Shown: positions 26,373-35,949, counted from the stretch's first letter. The stretch is DNA of 64,000 nt from Pseudonocardia sp. T1-2H (GCF_038039215.1 NZ_JBBPCL010000001.1:4526001-4590000); one strand, 5' to 3'. Translations and numbers: made by a program. Notes: generated by a model from the letters alone, not told the origin.

Positions 26373-28193
26373 ATGGCCTTCTCCGTCCAGATGCCCGCTC
26401 TCGGTGAGAGCGTCACCGAGGGCACCGTCACCCGCTGGCTCAAGCAGGAGGGCGACGCCGTCGAGGTCGACGAGCCGTTGCTCGAGGTCTCGACGGACAA
26501 GGTCGACACCGAGATCCCGTCCCCGGCCGCCGGCGTCCTGCAGAAGATCGTCGCGGCCGAGGACGAGACGGTCGAGGTCGGCGCCGAGCTCGCCGTCATC
26601 GGCGACGAGTCCGAGTCGGGCGACTCCTCGGACTCCTCCTCGGAGGCCGCGGAGGAGCCGGCTCCCGAGCCCGAGCCGGAGCCGGTCGCGGAGACCGAGC
26701 CGGAGCCCTCCGCGGACGCGGACCGGCCCGTCGAGAAGCCGAAGGCCGGGACGGGGTCCGGTGGCGGCAGCTCCACCCCGGTCACGATGCCGGAGCTGGG
26801 CGAGAGCGTCACCGAGGGCACCGTCACCCGCTGGCTCAAGGCCGTCGGGGACACCGTCGCGGTCGACGAGCCGCTGCTCGAGGTGTCCACGGACAAGGTC
26901 GACACCGAGATCCCGTCGCCGGTCGCCGGCACCGTCCTCGAGCTGTCGGTGGCCGAGGACGAGACCGTCGAGGTCGGCGGCCAGCTCGCCCTCGTCGGCG
27001 ACGCAGACGCCGCTCCCGCCGAGTCCGCGCCGGAGCCCGAGCCGGAGCCCGAGCCGGAGCCCGCCCCGAAGGCGGAGGAGAAGGCACCCGAGCCCGAGCC
27101 GGAGGCGCCGAAGGAGCCCGTCAAGGAGGAGCAGGCCGCCCCCGAGCCGGCGAAGCCCGCCGTCGAGGACTCCGCCCGGGCGGAGGAGGCCCCCGCCCCC
27201 AGCAGCGACGGCAACGGCTCCGGTGGCGCCCCGTACGTCACCCCGCTGGTCCGCAAACTGGCCGCCGAGCACGACGTCGACCTGGACACGCTGACCGGCA
27301 GCGGCGTCGGTGGCCGCATCCGCAAGCAGGACGTGCTCGCGGCCGCCGAGTCGGCCAGGGCCCCCGAGCCCGAGGCTCCCGCCGCCGCCCCGGAGCCGGC
27401 CGCGGCCGCCGCCCCGAGCGGCGCGCCGAAGCAGCCGACCACCGTCCCGGCGCGCGCGGACAACGCGCCCCGGCCGGGCACGACCGTGAAGATGCCGCGC
27501 CTGCGGCAGATCATCGCCCAGCGGATGGTCGAGTCGCTCAAGGTCTCGGCGCAGCTGACCACCGTGCAGGAGGTCGACGTCACCCGGATCGCGAAGCTGC
27601 GCGCCCGGGCCAAGGCGGACTTCGAGCGCCGCGAGGGCGTCAAGCTCACCTACCTGCCGTTCTTCGCGAAGGCGACCGTCGAGGCGCTCAAGGCGTTCCC
27701 GGCCGTCAACTCCTCGATCACCGAGGACGGCAAGCAGGTCGAGTACCACGGCGCCGTCCACCTGGCGATCGCCGTGGACACCCCGCGCGGCCTGCTCGTC
27801 CCGGTCATCAAGAACGCGGACGACCTGAGCCTCGCCGGGCTGGCCAAGAAGATCGCGGACGTCGCGGCCCGCACCCGGGCCAACAAGATCGGCCCGGACG
27901 AGCTCTCCGGCGGCACGTTCACGATCACCAACATCGGCAGCGCCGGCGCGCTGTTCGACACGCCGATCATCAACCAGCCGCAGGTCGGCATCCTGGGGAC
28001 CGGCGCGATCGTCAAGGAGCCGAAGGTCGTCGCGGGCCCGGACGGCGAGGACGTCATCGCCGTGCGTTCGGTCTGCTTCCTCCCGCTGACCTACGACCAC
28101 CGCATCGTCGACGGCGCGGACGCCGGTCGCTTCGTCAGCGCGATCAAGGCCCGCCTCGAGGAGGGTGCGTTCGAGGCCGAGCTGGGCCTGTAG
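26373..28193 (+). CDS. sucB: Dihydrolipoamide acyltransferase (E2, DlaT/SucB type)
   Basis: The 606-residue E2 core enzyme has two lipoyl domains with the lipoylated lysine in [11 protein letters not shown] at Lys43 and Lys175. Long Glu/Pro/Ala linkers follow, then a peripheral subunit-binding domain ([17 protein letters not shown], about 288-325) and the catalytic domain ending with [13 protein letters not shown] (His576, Asp580). Actinobacteria often use one such E2 (mycobacterial DlaT, Rv2215) for pyruvate dehydrogenase, so the sucB name describes ancestry more than a proven substrate. Downstream lipB and lipA supply its lipoyl cofactor. Confidence 0.92.
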   Translation: MAFSVQMPALGESVTEGTVTRWLKQEGDAVEVDEPLLEVSTDKVDTEIPSPAAGVLQKIVAAEDETVEVGAELAVIGDESESGDSSDSSSEAAEEPAPEPEPEPVAETEPEPSADADRPVEKPKAGTGSGGGSSTPVTMPELGESVTEGTVTRWLKAVGDTVAVDEPLLEVSTDKVDTEIPSPVAGTVLELSVAEDETVEVGGQLALVGDADAAPAESAPEPEPEPEPEPAPKAEEKAPEPEPEAPKEPVKEEQAAPEPAKPAVEDSARAEEAPAPSSDGNGSGGAPYVTPLVRKLAAEHDVDLDTLTGSGVGGRIRKQDVLAAAESARAPEPEAPAAAPEPAAAAAPSGAPKQPTTVPARADNAPRPGTTVKMPRLRQIIAQRMVESLKVSAQLTTVQEVDVTRIAKLRARAKADFERREGVKLTYLPFFAKATVEALKAFPAVNSSITEDGKQVEYHGAVHLAIAVDTPRGLLVPVIKNADDLSLAGLAKKIADVAARTRANKIGPDELSGGTFTITNIGSAGALFDTPIINQPQVGILGTGAIVKEPKVVAGPDGEDVIAVRSVCFLPLTYDHRIVDGADAGRFVSAIKARLEEGAFEAELGL

Positions 28194-28197
28194 GCCC

Positions 28198-28237
28198 GTG
28201 CGCGGAACTCGTTGCCAGGGCAACGATGTCCGCGCAC
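28198..28237. repeat. GTGCGCGGA-family palindrome after the E2 gene
   Basis: GTGCGCGGA (28198-28206) pairs with TCCGCGCAC (28229-28237), and an inner CGTTGCC/GGCAACG adds stem. It begins 4 bp after the stop codon and probably terminates the lpd-E2 transcript. Confidence 0.75.
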
Positions 28238-28358
28238 GACCGGTTCCGCCGCGGCGGGCAGGGGTTCGCCCCTGCCCGCCGCGGCGCTTCCCGGGAACCG
28301 TCGCGCTTTCCGGGGACCCGAGTCGCGGCCGCCGGTCCGTTCGGCAAGGATCGGACGG

Positions 28359-29249
28359 GTGCGAGTCGTGGTGGCCGGTTCGTCCGGTCTCATCGGAACA
28401 GCCCTGGTCGCCCAGCTCCGGGAGGCGGGGCACGAGGTCCTGCGCCTGGTGCGGCGCGCGCCCGCCGCCCCGGACGAGCGCGGCTGGGACCCCCCTTCGG
28501 GGACGATCGACGAGGGCACGCTCGCCGGCGTCGACGCGGTCGTGAACCTCGGTGGGGTCGGCATCGCGGATCGGCCGTGGAGCGGCGCGCGGAAGCAGGC
28601 GATCCGGGACAGCCGGGTCGTCCCGACCGACGTCCTCGCCTCCGCCGTCGCCCGGGCGGAAGTGCCGGCGCTGGTCAGCGGTTCGGCGGTCGGCTACTAC
28701 GGGGACACCGGCGACGAGGAGATCGACGAGTCCGCGCCCTCCGGGCGGGGGTTCCTCGCGGACGTCTGCCGGGACTGGGAGGCGGCCACCGCACCGGCCG
28801 TCGACGCCGGCGCGCGCGTGGTCACGCTGCGCACCGGGCTGGTCCTGTCCCCCTCCGGCGGCCTGCTGCAGATCATGAAGCCGGTCTGGAAGACCTTCCT
28901 CGGCGGCCGGATCGGCGACGGCACGCAGTACATGCCTTGGGTGTCCCTCGACGACGAGGTCGGCGCCATCCGCTTCGCCGTCGAGAACGACGCGGTCCGC
29001 GGCCCGGTGAACGTCACCGGCCCCACCCCCGTCACCAACGCCACCTTCACCGCGCAGCTCGCCGAGGCCGTCGGCCGGCCGGCGCCGCTGGTCATCCCGG
29101 CCTTCGTGGTCAGCACGGTGCTCGGCGACATGGGCCGGGAGATGCTGCTCTCGGGCCAGCGCGCGGTGCCGACGGCCCTGCTCGACGCCGGTTTCCAGTT
29201 CCGCCACCACAGCCTGCCGGACGCGCTCGCCGCGGCGGTGGGGAGCTGA
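28359..29249 (+). CDS. TIGR01777-family NAD-dependent epimerase-like protein
   Basis: The 296-residue protein has the extended-SDR start VVVAGSSGLIGTALVAQL, then DAVVNLGGVGIADRPWSG and SGSAVGYYGDTGDEEIDE, with the C-terminal GRPAPLVIPAF seen in YfcH/TIGR01777 proteins. The GTG at 28359 fits the family N-terminus (MRVVVAGSSG) and follows AAGGA. It corresponds to Rv2216 by position. The reaction is unknown. Its conserved place between the E2 and lipB genes hints at a link with lipoyl metabolism or the envelope, but that is inference. Confidence 0.85.
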   Translation: MRVVVAGSSGLIGTALVAQLREAGHEVLRLVRRAPAAPDERGWDPPSGTIDEGTLAGVDAVVNLGGVGIADRPWSGARKQAIRDSRVVPTDVLASAVARAEVPALVSGSAVGYYGDTGDEEIDESAPSGRGFLADVCRDWEAATAPAVDAGARVVTLRTGLVLSPSGGLLQIMKPVWKTFLGGRIGDGTQYMPWVSLDDEVGAIRFAVENDAVRGPVNVTGPTPVTNATFTAQLAEAVGRPAPLVIPAFVVSTVLGDMGREMLLSGQRAVPTALLDAGFQFRHHSLPDALAAAVGS

Positions 29250-29431
29250 GTCCGGTGTCGTCCGTCGTGGTTCTCGGGCGGATCGCGCGGGGCCCCCGGC
29301 TGGGAAGGATCACGTCGCCGGTGACAGGGACGGGGTGGCGAGGGCAGTGGTGTGACGCTCGGAACGACTCGTCAACCCGCGTGACGTCCATGACGAGGCG
29401 ATGTCCGGGAGCGCGGGCGTAATCTGAGCCG

Positions 29432-30169
29432 ATGCCCAACCCCGGTACGTCGTGTCGCCGCTCGGTGAACCCGGTGCGCGTCGACACCCTCGGCACCGTC
29501 GACTACGTCACCGCCTGGGACGTCCAGCGCAGCAACGCCGAAGCCCGCCGCGACGGGTCCGGTCCGGACGTCCTGATGCTGCTCGAGCACCCGTCGGTCT
29601 ACACCGCGGGCAAGCGCACACGGCCGGAGGACCGGCCGACGGACGGCACCCCCGTCGTCGACGTAGATCGCGGCGGTCGCATCACCTGGCACGGCCCCGG
29701 TCAGCTCGTCGGCTACCCGATCGTCGCGCTCACCGAGCCGATGGACGTCGTGGACTACGTCCGTCGCCTCGAGGAAGCCCTGATCAGCGTCTGTCACGCC
29801 CTCGGTCTGCGGGCTGCCGGGCGGGTCGACGGCCGCACCGGCGTCTGGCTCCCCGGCGACGCCACCCGCCTCGAACGCAAGATCGCCGCGATCGGCGTCC
29901 GGATCCAGGGCGGCGTGACGCTGCACGGCTTCTCGCTGAACTGCGACCCGGACCTGACCGCGTTCGGCCGGATCGTCCCCTGCGGCATCACCGATGCGGG
30001 CGTGACGTCGCTGTCCGAGGAGCTGGGCCGGGACGTCACGACCGACGACGTCCTCGCCCCCGTCACCGAGGCCGTCCTCGCCGCGATCGAGGGCACCCTG
30101 CCGGTGCGCGAGCACGTCGTTCCGAAGTGGACCGACTCCGTCCCGGGCCTGGACCTGCAGCTCCGCTGA
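29432..30169 (+). CDS. lipB: Octanoyl-[ACP]:protein N-octanoyltransferase
   Basis: The 245-residue LipB moves octanoate from acyl carrier protein to the lipoyl lysine of apo-proteins. Diagnostic segments are [32 protein letters not shown], the catalytic lysine in [11 protein letters not shown] and the catalytic cysteine in [11 protein letters not shown]. The ATG at 29432 gives a short N-terminal extension before the core; a GTG at 29474 is an alternative. It works with LipA, encoded 2.2 kb downstream, although two unrelated oxidoreductase genes intervene here. In M. tuberculosis lipB and lipA are adjacent. Confidence 0.93.
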   Translation: MPNPGTSCRRSVNPVRVDTLGTVDYVTAWDVQRSNAEARRDGSGPDVLMLLEHPSVYTAGKRTRPEDRPTDGTPVVDVDRGGRITWHGPGQLVGYPIVALTEPMDVVDYVRRLEEALISVCHALGLRAAGRVDGRTGVWLPGDATRLERKIAAIGVRIQGGVTLHGFSLNCDPDLTAFGRIVPCGITDAGVTSLSEELGRDVTTDDVLAPVTEAVLAAIEGTLPVREHVVPKWTDSVPGLDLQLR

Positions 30170-30174
30170 AGTCG

Positions 30175-30212
30175 GTGCGCGGAAACCCCGCCCGGGCGAG
30201 GTTTCCGCGCAC
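30175..30212. repeat. GTGCGCGGA-family palindrome after lipB
   Basis: GTGCGCGGAAACC (30175-30187) is perfectly complementary to 30200-30212, a 13-bp stem with further GC pairing inside. It starts 5 bp after the lipB stop. Confidence 0.82.
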
Positions 30213-30397
30213 GACCCGGCCGCCCGCACGGACACGCGTCCGGAGCTCACCCGGCCACCCGGCTGAGCTCCCGCGTCATCCGCTCGCACCCTCTGGTTCG
30301 ACACCGCGTGCCGCACGCTCGTCAACCGGATCGGTGACGGCGAGGCGGCGGTCCTGCTGACGTCACGAGCCGGTTCCGGCCCTGGCCGACATTTGTG

Positions 30398-30456
30398 CAG
30401 CTCACCCGCGGTCGTGCGCGTGGAACCTCGTTCTATCGAGGTTCCACGCTCACAGG
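30398..30456. repeat. Palindrome with conserved flank at the 3' end of the LLM oxidoreductase gene
   Basis: Arms 30414-30430 and 30437-30453 pair over 17 bp with one mismatch around TTCTAT. The LLM gene stop codon is inside the right arm. The preceding 16 bp (30398-30413) match 45487-45502 before the glnE-adjacent palindrome, so about 59 bp are shared by the two loci with about eight differences. Confidence 0.8.
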
Positions 30457-31382
30457 TTCGGGAGGACCTCCGACGCGACGAGCTCGACCTGGTCGATGTC
30501 TGCCAGATCCAGGAGCTGCAGGTAGACGCGGGTGGCACGGGTCCGGTCCCGCCAGGCCCCCAGCCTGTCGACGACCTCCGCGGGCGTCCCGGCCAGGCCG
30601 TTCTCCCGCAGCTCGTCGACCTCCCGGCCCAGGACCAGCGCCCGCCGCGCGACCTCCGCGTCGTCGCGACCCACGCAGATCACCTGCGCGATCGAGCGGA
30701 CGAGCTCCTTCGGGTCCCGGCCGATCTCGACACACGCCGCGTCGACCCGGTCGAACTGTGCCGCGGTCGCCTCCATCGGGGAGAACGCCACGTTGAACTC
30801 GTCCGCGAACCGGGCCGCGAGGGCGGGCGTCTTCTTCTTGCCGTGCCCGCCGACGATCACGGGCGGCGTGGGCTGCTGCACCGGCTTGGGCAGCGCCGGG
30901 GAGTCCGTGACCGTGTAGTGCTTCCCGACGAACGCATACCGATCGCCCGGCAGCGTGCGCCACAGGCCGGTGATCATCTCGAGCTGCTCGGCGAGGATCT
31001 CGAACCGCTCCCCCAGCGACGGGAACGGCAGGCCGTAGGCCTCGTGTTCGGCCGCGAACCAGCCGCCGCCCAGGCCGAGCTCGACGCGCCCGCCCGACAT
31101 CTGGTCCACCTGCGCGACGGCGACGGCGAGCGGGCCGGGGTTCCGGAACGTCGCCGAGGTGACGAGCGTGCCGAGCCTGATCCGGGACGTCTCCCGGGCC
31201 AGGCCGGCGAGCGTGATCCAGGCGTCCGTCGGCCCGGGCTCGCCGCTGGCCTCGCCCATCGCGAGGAAGTGGTCCGAGCGGAAGAACGCGTCGTAACCGC
31301 TGTCCTCGGCCGCCCGCGCCACCCGGAGGAGATCGTCGTAGTAGGCGCCCTGCTGAGGTTCGGTGAATATCCGGAGGTCCAC
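30450..31382 (-). CDS. LLM-class (F420-dependent type) oxidoreductase
   Basis: The 310-residue luciferase-like TIM-barrel protein resembles actinobacterial F420-dependent oxidoreductases. It begins MDLRIFTEPQQGAYYDDLL and has SGYDAFFRSDHFLAMG, SGGRVELGLGGGWFAAEHEAYG and PPVIVGGHGKKKTPALAA. Cofactor preference (F420 versus FMN) is assigned by resemblance only. The GTG start at 31382 is the family start. Its gene is inserted between lipB and lipA relative to mycobacteria and is divergent from the SDR gene. No substrate can be named. Confidence 0.85.
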   Translation of the reverse strand: MDLRIFTEPQQGAYYDDLLRVARAAEDSGYDAFFRSDHFLAMGEASGEPGPTDAWITLAGLARETSRIRLGTLVTSATFRNPGPLAVAVAQVDQMSGGRVELGLGGGWFAAEHEAYGLPFPSLGERFEILAEQLEMITGLWRTLPGDRYAFVGKHYTVTDSPALPKPVQQPTPPVIVGGHGKKKTPALAARFADEFNVAFSPMEATAAQFDRVDAACVEIGRDPKELVRSIAQVICVGRDDAEVARRALVLGREVDELRENGLAGTPAEVVDRLGAWRDRTRATRVYLQLLDLADIDQVELVASEVLPNL

Positions 31383-31480
31383 GCCGTCACGCTAGCCCGG
31401 TGACCGCGAGGTGCGCCGGATGATCGCGGCCCGCGAGGACCGGCGGGGCGCCCGCGGTCTCCGCGTTAGCCTGGGTGGCC

Positions 31481-32404
31481 ATGAGCCGTTGGACGAGCGC
31501 AGACCTGCCCGATCTCACCGGACGGACGGTGCTGGTCACGGGCGCGACCTCCGGGCTCGGCGCGGCGTCGGTCCGCGCGCTGGCCCGGACCGGCGCGCGG
31601 GTGCTGATGACCGCGCGGGACACCGATCGCGGTCGCGCGGTGGCACCCGACGGCGTCGAGGTCGTCGAGCTGGATCTGGCCGATCTGTCGTCGGTCCGCA
31701 AGGCGGCGGCAGAGGTCCGCGAGCGCACCGGCGACAGGCTGGACGTGCTGATGAACAACGCGGGCGTGATGGGGACGCCGCGCCTGAGGACGGTCGACGG
31801 GTTCGAGCTGCAGATCGGCACGAACCACCTCGGGCACGCGGCGCTGACCTGGCTGCTCATGCCGGCGCTGCGAGCCGCGGGAACGCCCGACCGGCCGTCG
31901 CGCGTCGTGGTGCTGTCCAGCCTCGCGCACCGGGGCGGCGGCCTCGACGTCGACGACCTGAACTGGGAGCGCCGCCTGTACCGACCGGACCGGGCCTACA
32001 GCGCGTCGAAGCTCGCGGACCTGCTCTTCGCCGCCGAGCTGGACCGGCGGCTGCGGGCCGCGGGCGATCCGGTGATCTCGGTCGCCGCGCATCCCGGGCT
32101 CACGAACACCGAGCTGCTCGGCAACTCGCTGCGCAGGCGTGGACGACTCGCCGGGATGCTCGCCGGGCCGTTCAACGCGCTGGCGACCCAGAGCGTCGAA
32201 CGCGGGGTACTTCCCCAGCTCAACGCCGGGTTCGCCGACGGCGTGCGGGGAGGGGACTACATCGGCCCCGGCGGCCCGGCCGAGGTCCGGGGCTTGCCCG
32301 CGCCCGCCCGGCGGAGTGCCGCCGCGCAGGACCCGGGACTCGCGCGATCCCTCTGGGCGGTAACGGCCGATCTCACGTCGGTCCGGCCCGATCCCGCCGC
32401 GTAG
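31481..32404 (+). CDS. SDR-family oxidoreductase (retinol-dehydrogenase-like)
   Basis: The protein of about 307 residues has the SDR motifs [29 protein letters not shown] and the active-site pair in [25 protein letters not shown] and [11 protein letters not shown] place it with the retinol dehydrogenase/WWOX-like branch that acts on hydrophobic alcohols or ketones. The ATG at 31481 is preferred to a GTG two codons upstream. It ends 10 bp before lipA and may be cotranscribed with it, although no functional link is known. Confidence 0.85.
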   Translation: MSRWTSADLPDLTGRTVLVTGATSGLGAASVRALARTGARVLMTARDTDRGRAVAPDGVEVVELDLADLSSVRKAAAEVRERTGDRLDVLMNNAGVMGTPRLRTVDGFELQIGTNHLGHAALTWLLMPALRAAGTPDRPSRVVVLSSLAHRGGGLDVDDLNWERRLYRPDRAYSASKLADLLFAAELDRRLRAAGDPVISVAAHPGLTNTELLGNSLRRRGRLAGMLAGPFNALATQSVERGVLPQLNAGFADGVRGGDYIGPGGPAEVRGLPAPARRSAAAQDPGLARSLWAVTADLTSVRPDPAA

Positions 32405-32414
32405 CCTGTACGGC

Positions 32415-33419
32415 GTGACGGTCGCACCCGAAGGTCGCAAGATGCTCCGCCTCGAGGTCCGCAACAGCGAGACCCCGATCGAGCGCAAGCCGGCATGGAT
32501 CCGGACGAAGGCGAAGACCGGCCCGCAGTACACCGAGCTCAAGGGACTGGTCCGCTCCGGCGGGCTGCACACGGTGTGCGAGGAGGCGGGCTGCCCCAAC
32601 ATCTACGAATGCTGGGAGGACCGCGAGGCCACCTTCCTCATCGGCGGCGAGCAGTGCACGCGGCGGTGCGACTTCTGCCAGATCGACACCGGCAAGCCCG
32701 CCGACCTGGACCGTGACGAGCCGCGGCGGGTCGCGGAGTCCGTGCAGACCATGGGCCTGCGGTACTCGACGGTCACCGGCGTGGCCCGGGACGACCTGCC
32801 GGACGGCGGTGCCTGGCTCTACGCCGAGACGGTCCGCCAGATCCACGCGCTGAACCCGGGCACCGGCGTCGAGCTGCTGATCCCGGACTTCAACTCGATC
32901 GACGTGCAGCTCGACGAGGTGTTCGGCTCCCGCCCCGAGGTGCTCGCGCACAACCTGGAGACGGTCCCGCGGATCTTCAAGCGGATCCGACCGGCGTTCC
33001 GTTACGAGCGTTCCCTCGACGTGATCACCAAGGCCCGGGCGGCCGGGCTCGTCACCAAGTCGAACCTGATCCTCGGCATGGGCGAGACCCCCGACGAGGT
33101 CACCGCCGCATTGGCGGACCTCCACGACGCCGGCTGCGAGATCATCACCATCACGCAGTACCTGCGACCGTCGAAGCGGCACCACCCCGTCGAGCGCTGG
33201 GTGAAGCCGGAGGAGTTCGTCGAGCACTCCGACGCGGCCGAGCAGATGGGCTTCGCGGGCGTCATGGCCGGGCCGCTGGTGCGGTCGTCGTACCGGGCCG
33301 GGCGGCTGTACGCGCAGACCGTCGCGCACCGCGGCGAGGAGCTCTCGCCGAACCTGGCGCACCTGGCGTCGGAGGGTGCGGCGGCCCAGGAGGCGCGCTC
33401 GTTGCTCGCCCGCGGTTAG
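32415..33419 (+). CDS. lipA: Lipoyl synthase
   Basis: The 334-residue radical SAM enzyme inserts two sulphurs into protein-bound octanoyl groups. The auxiliary 4Fe-4S cluster ligands are Cys55, Cys60 and Cys66 ([12 protein letters not shown]), and the radical SAM cluster ligands are Cys81, Cys85 and Cys88 (CTRRCDFC). The C-terminal Arg-Ser-Ser-Tyr (VRSSYRAG) contains the serine ligand of the auxiliary cluster. The GTG at 32415 is the family start. The A-type carrier near 13.8 kb could help rebuild the sacrificed cluster. Confidence 0.96.
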   Translation: MTVAPEGRKMLRLEVRNSETPIERKPAWIRTKAKTGPQYTELKGLVRSGGLHTVCEEAGCPNIYECWEDREATFLIGGEQCTRRCDFCQIDTGKPADLDRDEPRRVAESVQTMGLRYSTVTGVARDDLPDGGAWLYAETVRQIHALNPGTGVELLIPDFNSIDVQLDEVFGSRPEVLAHNLETVPRIFKRIRPAFRYERSLDVITKARAAGLVTKSNLILGMGETPDEVTAALADLHDAGCEIITITQYLRPSKRHHPVERWVKPEEFVEHSDAAEQMGFAGVMAGPLVRSSYRAGRLYAQTVAHRGEELSPNLAHLASEGAAAQEARSLLARG

Positions 33420-33436
33420 GCCGTATCCTGGCCCAC

Positions 33437-34165
33437 ATGGCCGGCAAGCCCGACAAGGAAACACAGAAGCGCCTGAAGGCGGAGAAGCGCGCGGCCTCCA
33501 AGGAGCGCCGCTCGCAGATCTGGCAGGCCTTCCAGATGCAGCGCAAGGACGACAAGGCGCTGCTCCCGCTGATGATCGGCGTGCTGGTGCTCGCCGTCGT
33601 CGTGGCGTTCGGCATCGGCCTGATCTTCGACCTCGAATGGATCTTCCTTCCGTTCGGCGTCGTCATCGGCGCGCTGGCGGCGTTCAGCATCTTCGGGCGG
33701 CGGGTGCAGTCGTCGGTCTACAAGAAGGCGGACGGGCAGCCGGGCGCCGCGGGCTGGGCGCTGGACAACCTGCGCGGGCAGTGGCGGGTCACCCAGGGCG
33801 TCGCGGGCACCACGCACCTCGACGCCGTACACCGGGTGATCGGCCGGCCGGGCATCATCCTGGTCGCCGAAGGCGCCCCGCACCGGGTGAAGAGCCTGAT
33901 CGCGCAGGAGAAGAAGCGCACCGCGCGGGTCGCCGGCAAGACCCCGATCTACGACATCAGCGTCGGCAACGAAGAGGGCCAGATCCCCCTCAAGACGCTG
34001 CAGCGCCACCTGATGAAGCTCCCGCGCAACATCAGCGCGAACGAGATGGACAGCCTCGAGGCGAGGCTCAACTCCCTGGGCTCGCGAGCGGCGGCGATGC
34101 CGAAGGGTCCGCTGCCCCCGGGGGCGAAGATGCGAAGCGTCCAGAGGACGGTCCGCCGCCGCTGA
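33437..34165 (+). CDS. DUF4191 membrane protein
   Basis: The 242-residue protein matches DUF4191 (Rv2219 by position). It has a very basic N-terminus, two close helices (LLPLMIGVLVLAVVVAFGIG and IFLPFGVVIGALAAFSIF), then a soluble domain with GWALDNLRGQWRVTQGVAGT and LVAEGAPHRVKSLIAQEKK. It starts 17 bp after lipA and is probably in the lipA transcript. The biochemical function is unknown, although the gene's place beside lipA is widely conserved in actinobacteria. Confidence 0.9.
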   Translation: MAGKPDKETQKRLKAEKRAASKERRSQIWQAFQMQRKDDKALLPLMIGVLVLAVVVAFGIGLIFDLEWIFLPFGVVIGALAAFSIFGRRVQSSVYKKADGQPGAAGWALDNLRGQWRVTQGVAGTTHLDAVHRVIGRPGIILVAEGAPHRVKSLIAQEKKRTARVAGKTPIYDISVGNEEGQIPLKTLQRHLMKLPRNISANEMDSLEARLNSLGSRAAAMPKGPLPPGAKMRSVQRTVRRR

Positions 34166-34174
34166 CCGATCCGC

Positions 34175-34226
34175 CGGTTGAGTGGCTCAAGCGCCATCCT
34201 GCGCTGCCTGAGCCTCTCGAGCGGCG
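34175..34226. repeat. Imperfect palindrome (left copy) upstream of the AbiEi-like gene
   Basis: TTGAGTGGCTCAAGC near 34178-34192 faces GCCTGAGCCTCTCGAG at 34206-34221, an imperfect hairpin just after the DUF4191 stop. Read against the reverse complement of 35318-35370 the two elements share TTGAGTGGCTC, CGCTGC and CGGCG in the same order over about 50 bp. Confidence 0.65.
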
Positions 34227-34337
34227 TCGTCTCCACCGGCCCGGTGCAGCCGAGTTGTCCACATGAGGCCCTCTCCGGGCTTTCGAAACGGAGTTGTCCA
34301 CAGGCCTCGGGACGAGGAGTCACGGCTTCCGACCGGA

Positions 34338-35348
34338 ATGTCCGACGCTGGGCTCATGCGTCTCTCCCGAGCCGACCGTGACCGTCTGCGCGCGCTCTTC
34401 CCCGACGGTGTTGCGACCCGGAAGGACCTCCTCGACGTAGGTCTGTCCGCGTCCGCAATCACTCGCGCCTGCCAGGCCGGCGGACCGTGGCGATCCCCGG
34501 TCCGCGGCATCGTCGTCCTCTCCGACGGCCAGATCTCCCCTCGGCAACGAGCCCGCGCCGCGCTCCTCCGCTGCGGTGAACCATGCGTGATCACCGGGGT
34601 CTCGGCAGCCCGGTTGTACGGGATCCGCGGGCTGCCGCCGGACGACCGGCTGCACCTCCTGGTTCCGAACGAACGCCAGGTCAGCGGCACCACCCTCTTC
34701 ATCGTCATCCGCACCCGCCGGATGCCCGTCCCGGTCGTGCGGGACGGCCTGCCGCTCGTTCCGGTCGCACGCGCACTCGTCGACGCCGCAGTGCCGTTGC
34801 GGGAGGCCGACGCGGTACGGGCGATGTTCGCCGACGCGATCCAGCGCGGCCACTGCACGCCGGCCGACCTCGCGATCGAACTCGCCCAGGTCCAGCGGCC
34901 CTACACCGCGCTCGCCCGCAGCGTGCTCGAGGAGGTCACCGACGGCGTCCGGTCGGCGGCCGAGGCGTGGGCCCGCCGGCTCGTCCTCCGCAGCGGGCTG
35001 CCCGCGCCGCAGTGGAACGTCGCGGTCCGACGCGCCGACGGCCGGCTCATCGGGGTGGCCGACGCCTGGTGGGACGACGTCGGCCTCGTCTGGGAGATCG
35101 ACTCCCGGGAATGGCACCTCGACCCCGGGTCGCACGACCGGGACACCCGCCGGCAGTCCGGGTTCGCGGCGGAAGGCATTCCGGTGGTCCACACCAGGCC
35201 GTCGCGACTGCGGACGGAACGGGCCGAGGTACTCGACGAGCTGATGCGCGCCCACGCGAACGCGTCCCGCAGCCCACGGCCCCGGGTACGGACGGAACTG
35301 TGGCGCCCCGATGTCCGCCGCTTGAGCGGCTCGAGCAGCGTTGCCTGA
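34338..35348 (+). CDS. AbiEi-like N-terminal domain plus DUF559/Vsr-like nuclease-fold protein
   Basis: The protein of about 336 residues starts at an ATG at 34338 (MSDAGLMRLS; an ATG at 34356 is possible). Residues about 8-60 form a helix-turn-helix-like unit (LFPDGVATRKDLLDVGLSASAITRA) typical of AbiEi-type antitoxin domains. The C-terminus (LVWEIDSREWHLDP, Glu253 and Asp255) resembles the DUF559 branch of the Vsr/restriction endonuclease fold. No toxin partner is adjacent. Such proteins are numerous in actinomycetes and their role is unknown. The gene sits between two palindromes of one family, and its last codons and stop lie inside the right copy. Confidence 0.72.
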   Translation: MSDAGLMRLSRADRDRLRALFPDGVATRKDLLDVGLSASAITRACQAGGPWRSPVRGIVVLSDGQISPRQRARAALLRCGEPCVITGVSAARLYGIRGLPPDDRLHLLVPNERQVSGTTLFIVIRTRRMPVPVVRDGLPLVPVARALVDAAVPLREADAVRAMFADAIQRGHCTPADLAIELAQVQRPYTALARSVLEEVTDGVRSAAEAWARRLVLRSGLPAPQWNVAVRRADGRLIGVADAWWDDVGLVWEIDSREWHLDPGSHDRDTRRQSGFAAEGIPVVHTRPSRLRTERAEVLDELMRAHANASRSPRPRVRTELWRPDVRRLSGSSSVA

Positions 35349-35365
35349 CGCTCGAGCCACTCAAG
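35321..35365. repeat. Palindrome (right copy) over the 3' end of the AbiEi-like gene
   Basis: CTTGAGCGGCTCGAGC (35321-35336) is complementary to 35350-35365 with one mismatch over 16 bp, with a 13-nt loop that contains the TGA stop codon. It lies between convergent genes and is the inverted partner of the element at 34175-34226. Confidence 0.78.
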
Positions 35366-35392
35366 CACCGGGACGCGGTCGACCCGAGCGGC

Positions 35393-35862
35393 TCAGCGGG
35401 AGCGGATCACGATCGTCCTGGTGGCGCGGTCGTGCCAGCCCCGCCCGTCGTCGTCCCGGATGATCGCGGGCACCACGATCCCCAGCAGCAGCGTCCGCAG
35501 CAGCGCCCGCGGCAGCCCCACCAGCGGGGCCATGTCCACCCGGGCGACCCGCATCCCCAGCGCGACCATCCCGGGCGTCATGCCGAAGATCGCCGTGGGC
35601 AGGGCCGTGAGGGCGAACCAGATCAGCCAGACGGTCCAGCCGAGGGTCGAGGAGCCGAGCGCGTCGAGGCCCGAGAAGAAGAGGGCGAGGGCATAGGCGA
35701 TGATCCAGTCGATCGCGACCCCACCGAGCCGGCGGCCGAAACCGACGGTCGCGCCCACGCCTTCCCGGGCAGGCCGAACTTGGCCCCGGGGTGTCCGTCC
35801 GCAGCAGGTGTGTCCGGATCGACGGGTGATCCGGGGAGCCAGGACTCGTGCCAGCGGGCCAT
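35393..35862 (-). CDS. RDD-family membrane protein (single-base frameshift)
   Basis: The N-terminus from the ATG at 35862 (MARWHESWLPGSPVDPD, then AKFGLPGK) and the body (VGFGRRLGGVAIDWIIAYAL, FGMTPGMVALGMRVARVD, LLRTLLLGIVVPAII) lie in different frames that join near 35758-35764. One missing base, probably a G in the AAGGCG stretch, restores a protein of about 156 residues with the Arg-Asp helix 1 of RDD proteins. It matches Rv2219A, which also precedes glnA1. The function is unknown; some RDD proteins have been proposed as ion exchangers. Confidence 0.8.
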
Positions 35863-35911
35863 GGGCTCTAGCCTATGCGGCCTGAGTGACAAGCACCTCT
35901 GTACCGGCCCG

Positions 35912-35949
35912 TTAACGCCTGTGAAACACACAAGTGACCGACGGGCAAC
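35912..35949 (+). promoter_or_regulatory. GlnR-type operator upstream of glnA1
   Basis: Four 5-mers in the gTnAC-n6-GaAAC-n6 register occur: TTAAC (35912-35916), GAAAC (35923-35927), GTGAC (35934-35938) and GCAAC (35945-35949), each separated by exactly 6 bp. This is the double GlnR box known from actinobacterial glnA promoters. It ends 55 bp before the chosen start codon, so nitrogen control by GlnR is likely. Confidence 0.78.

Noticed and set aside
30288..30370. Possible coding relic in the lipB-LLM gap (LWFDTACRTLVNRIGDG)
   Set aside because: The stretch is protein-like, but it is under 30 codons with no start, no ribosome site and no family I recognise; codon bias alone can produce this.
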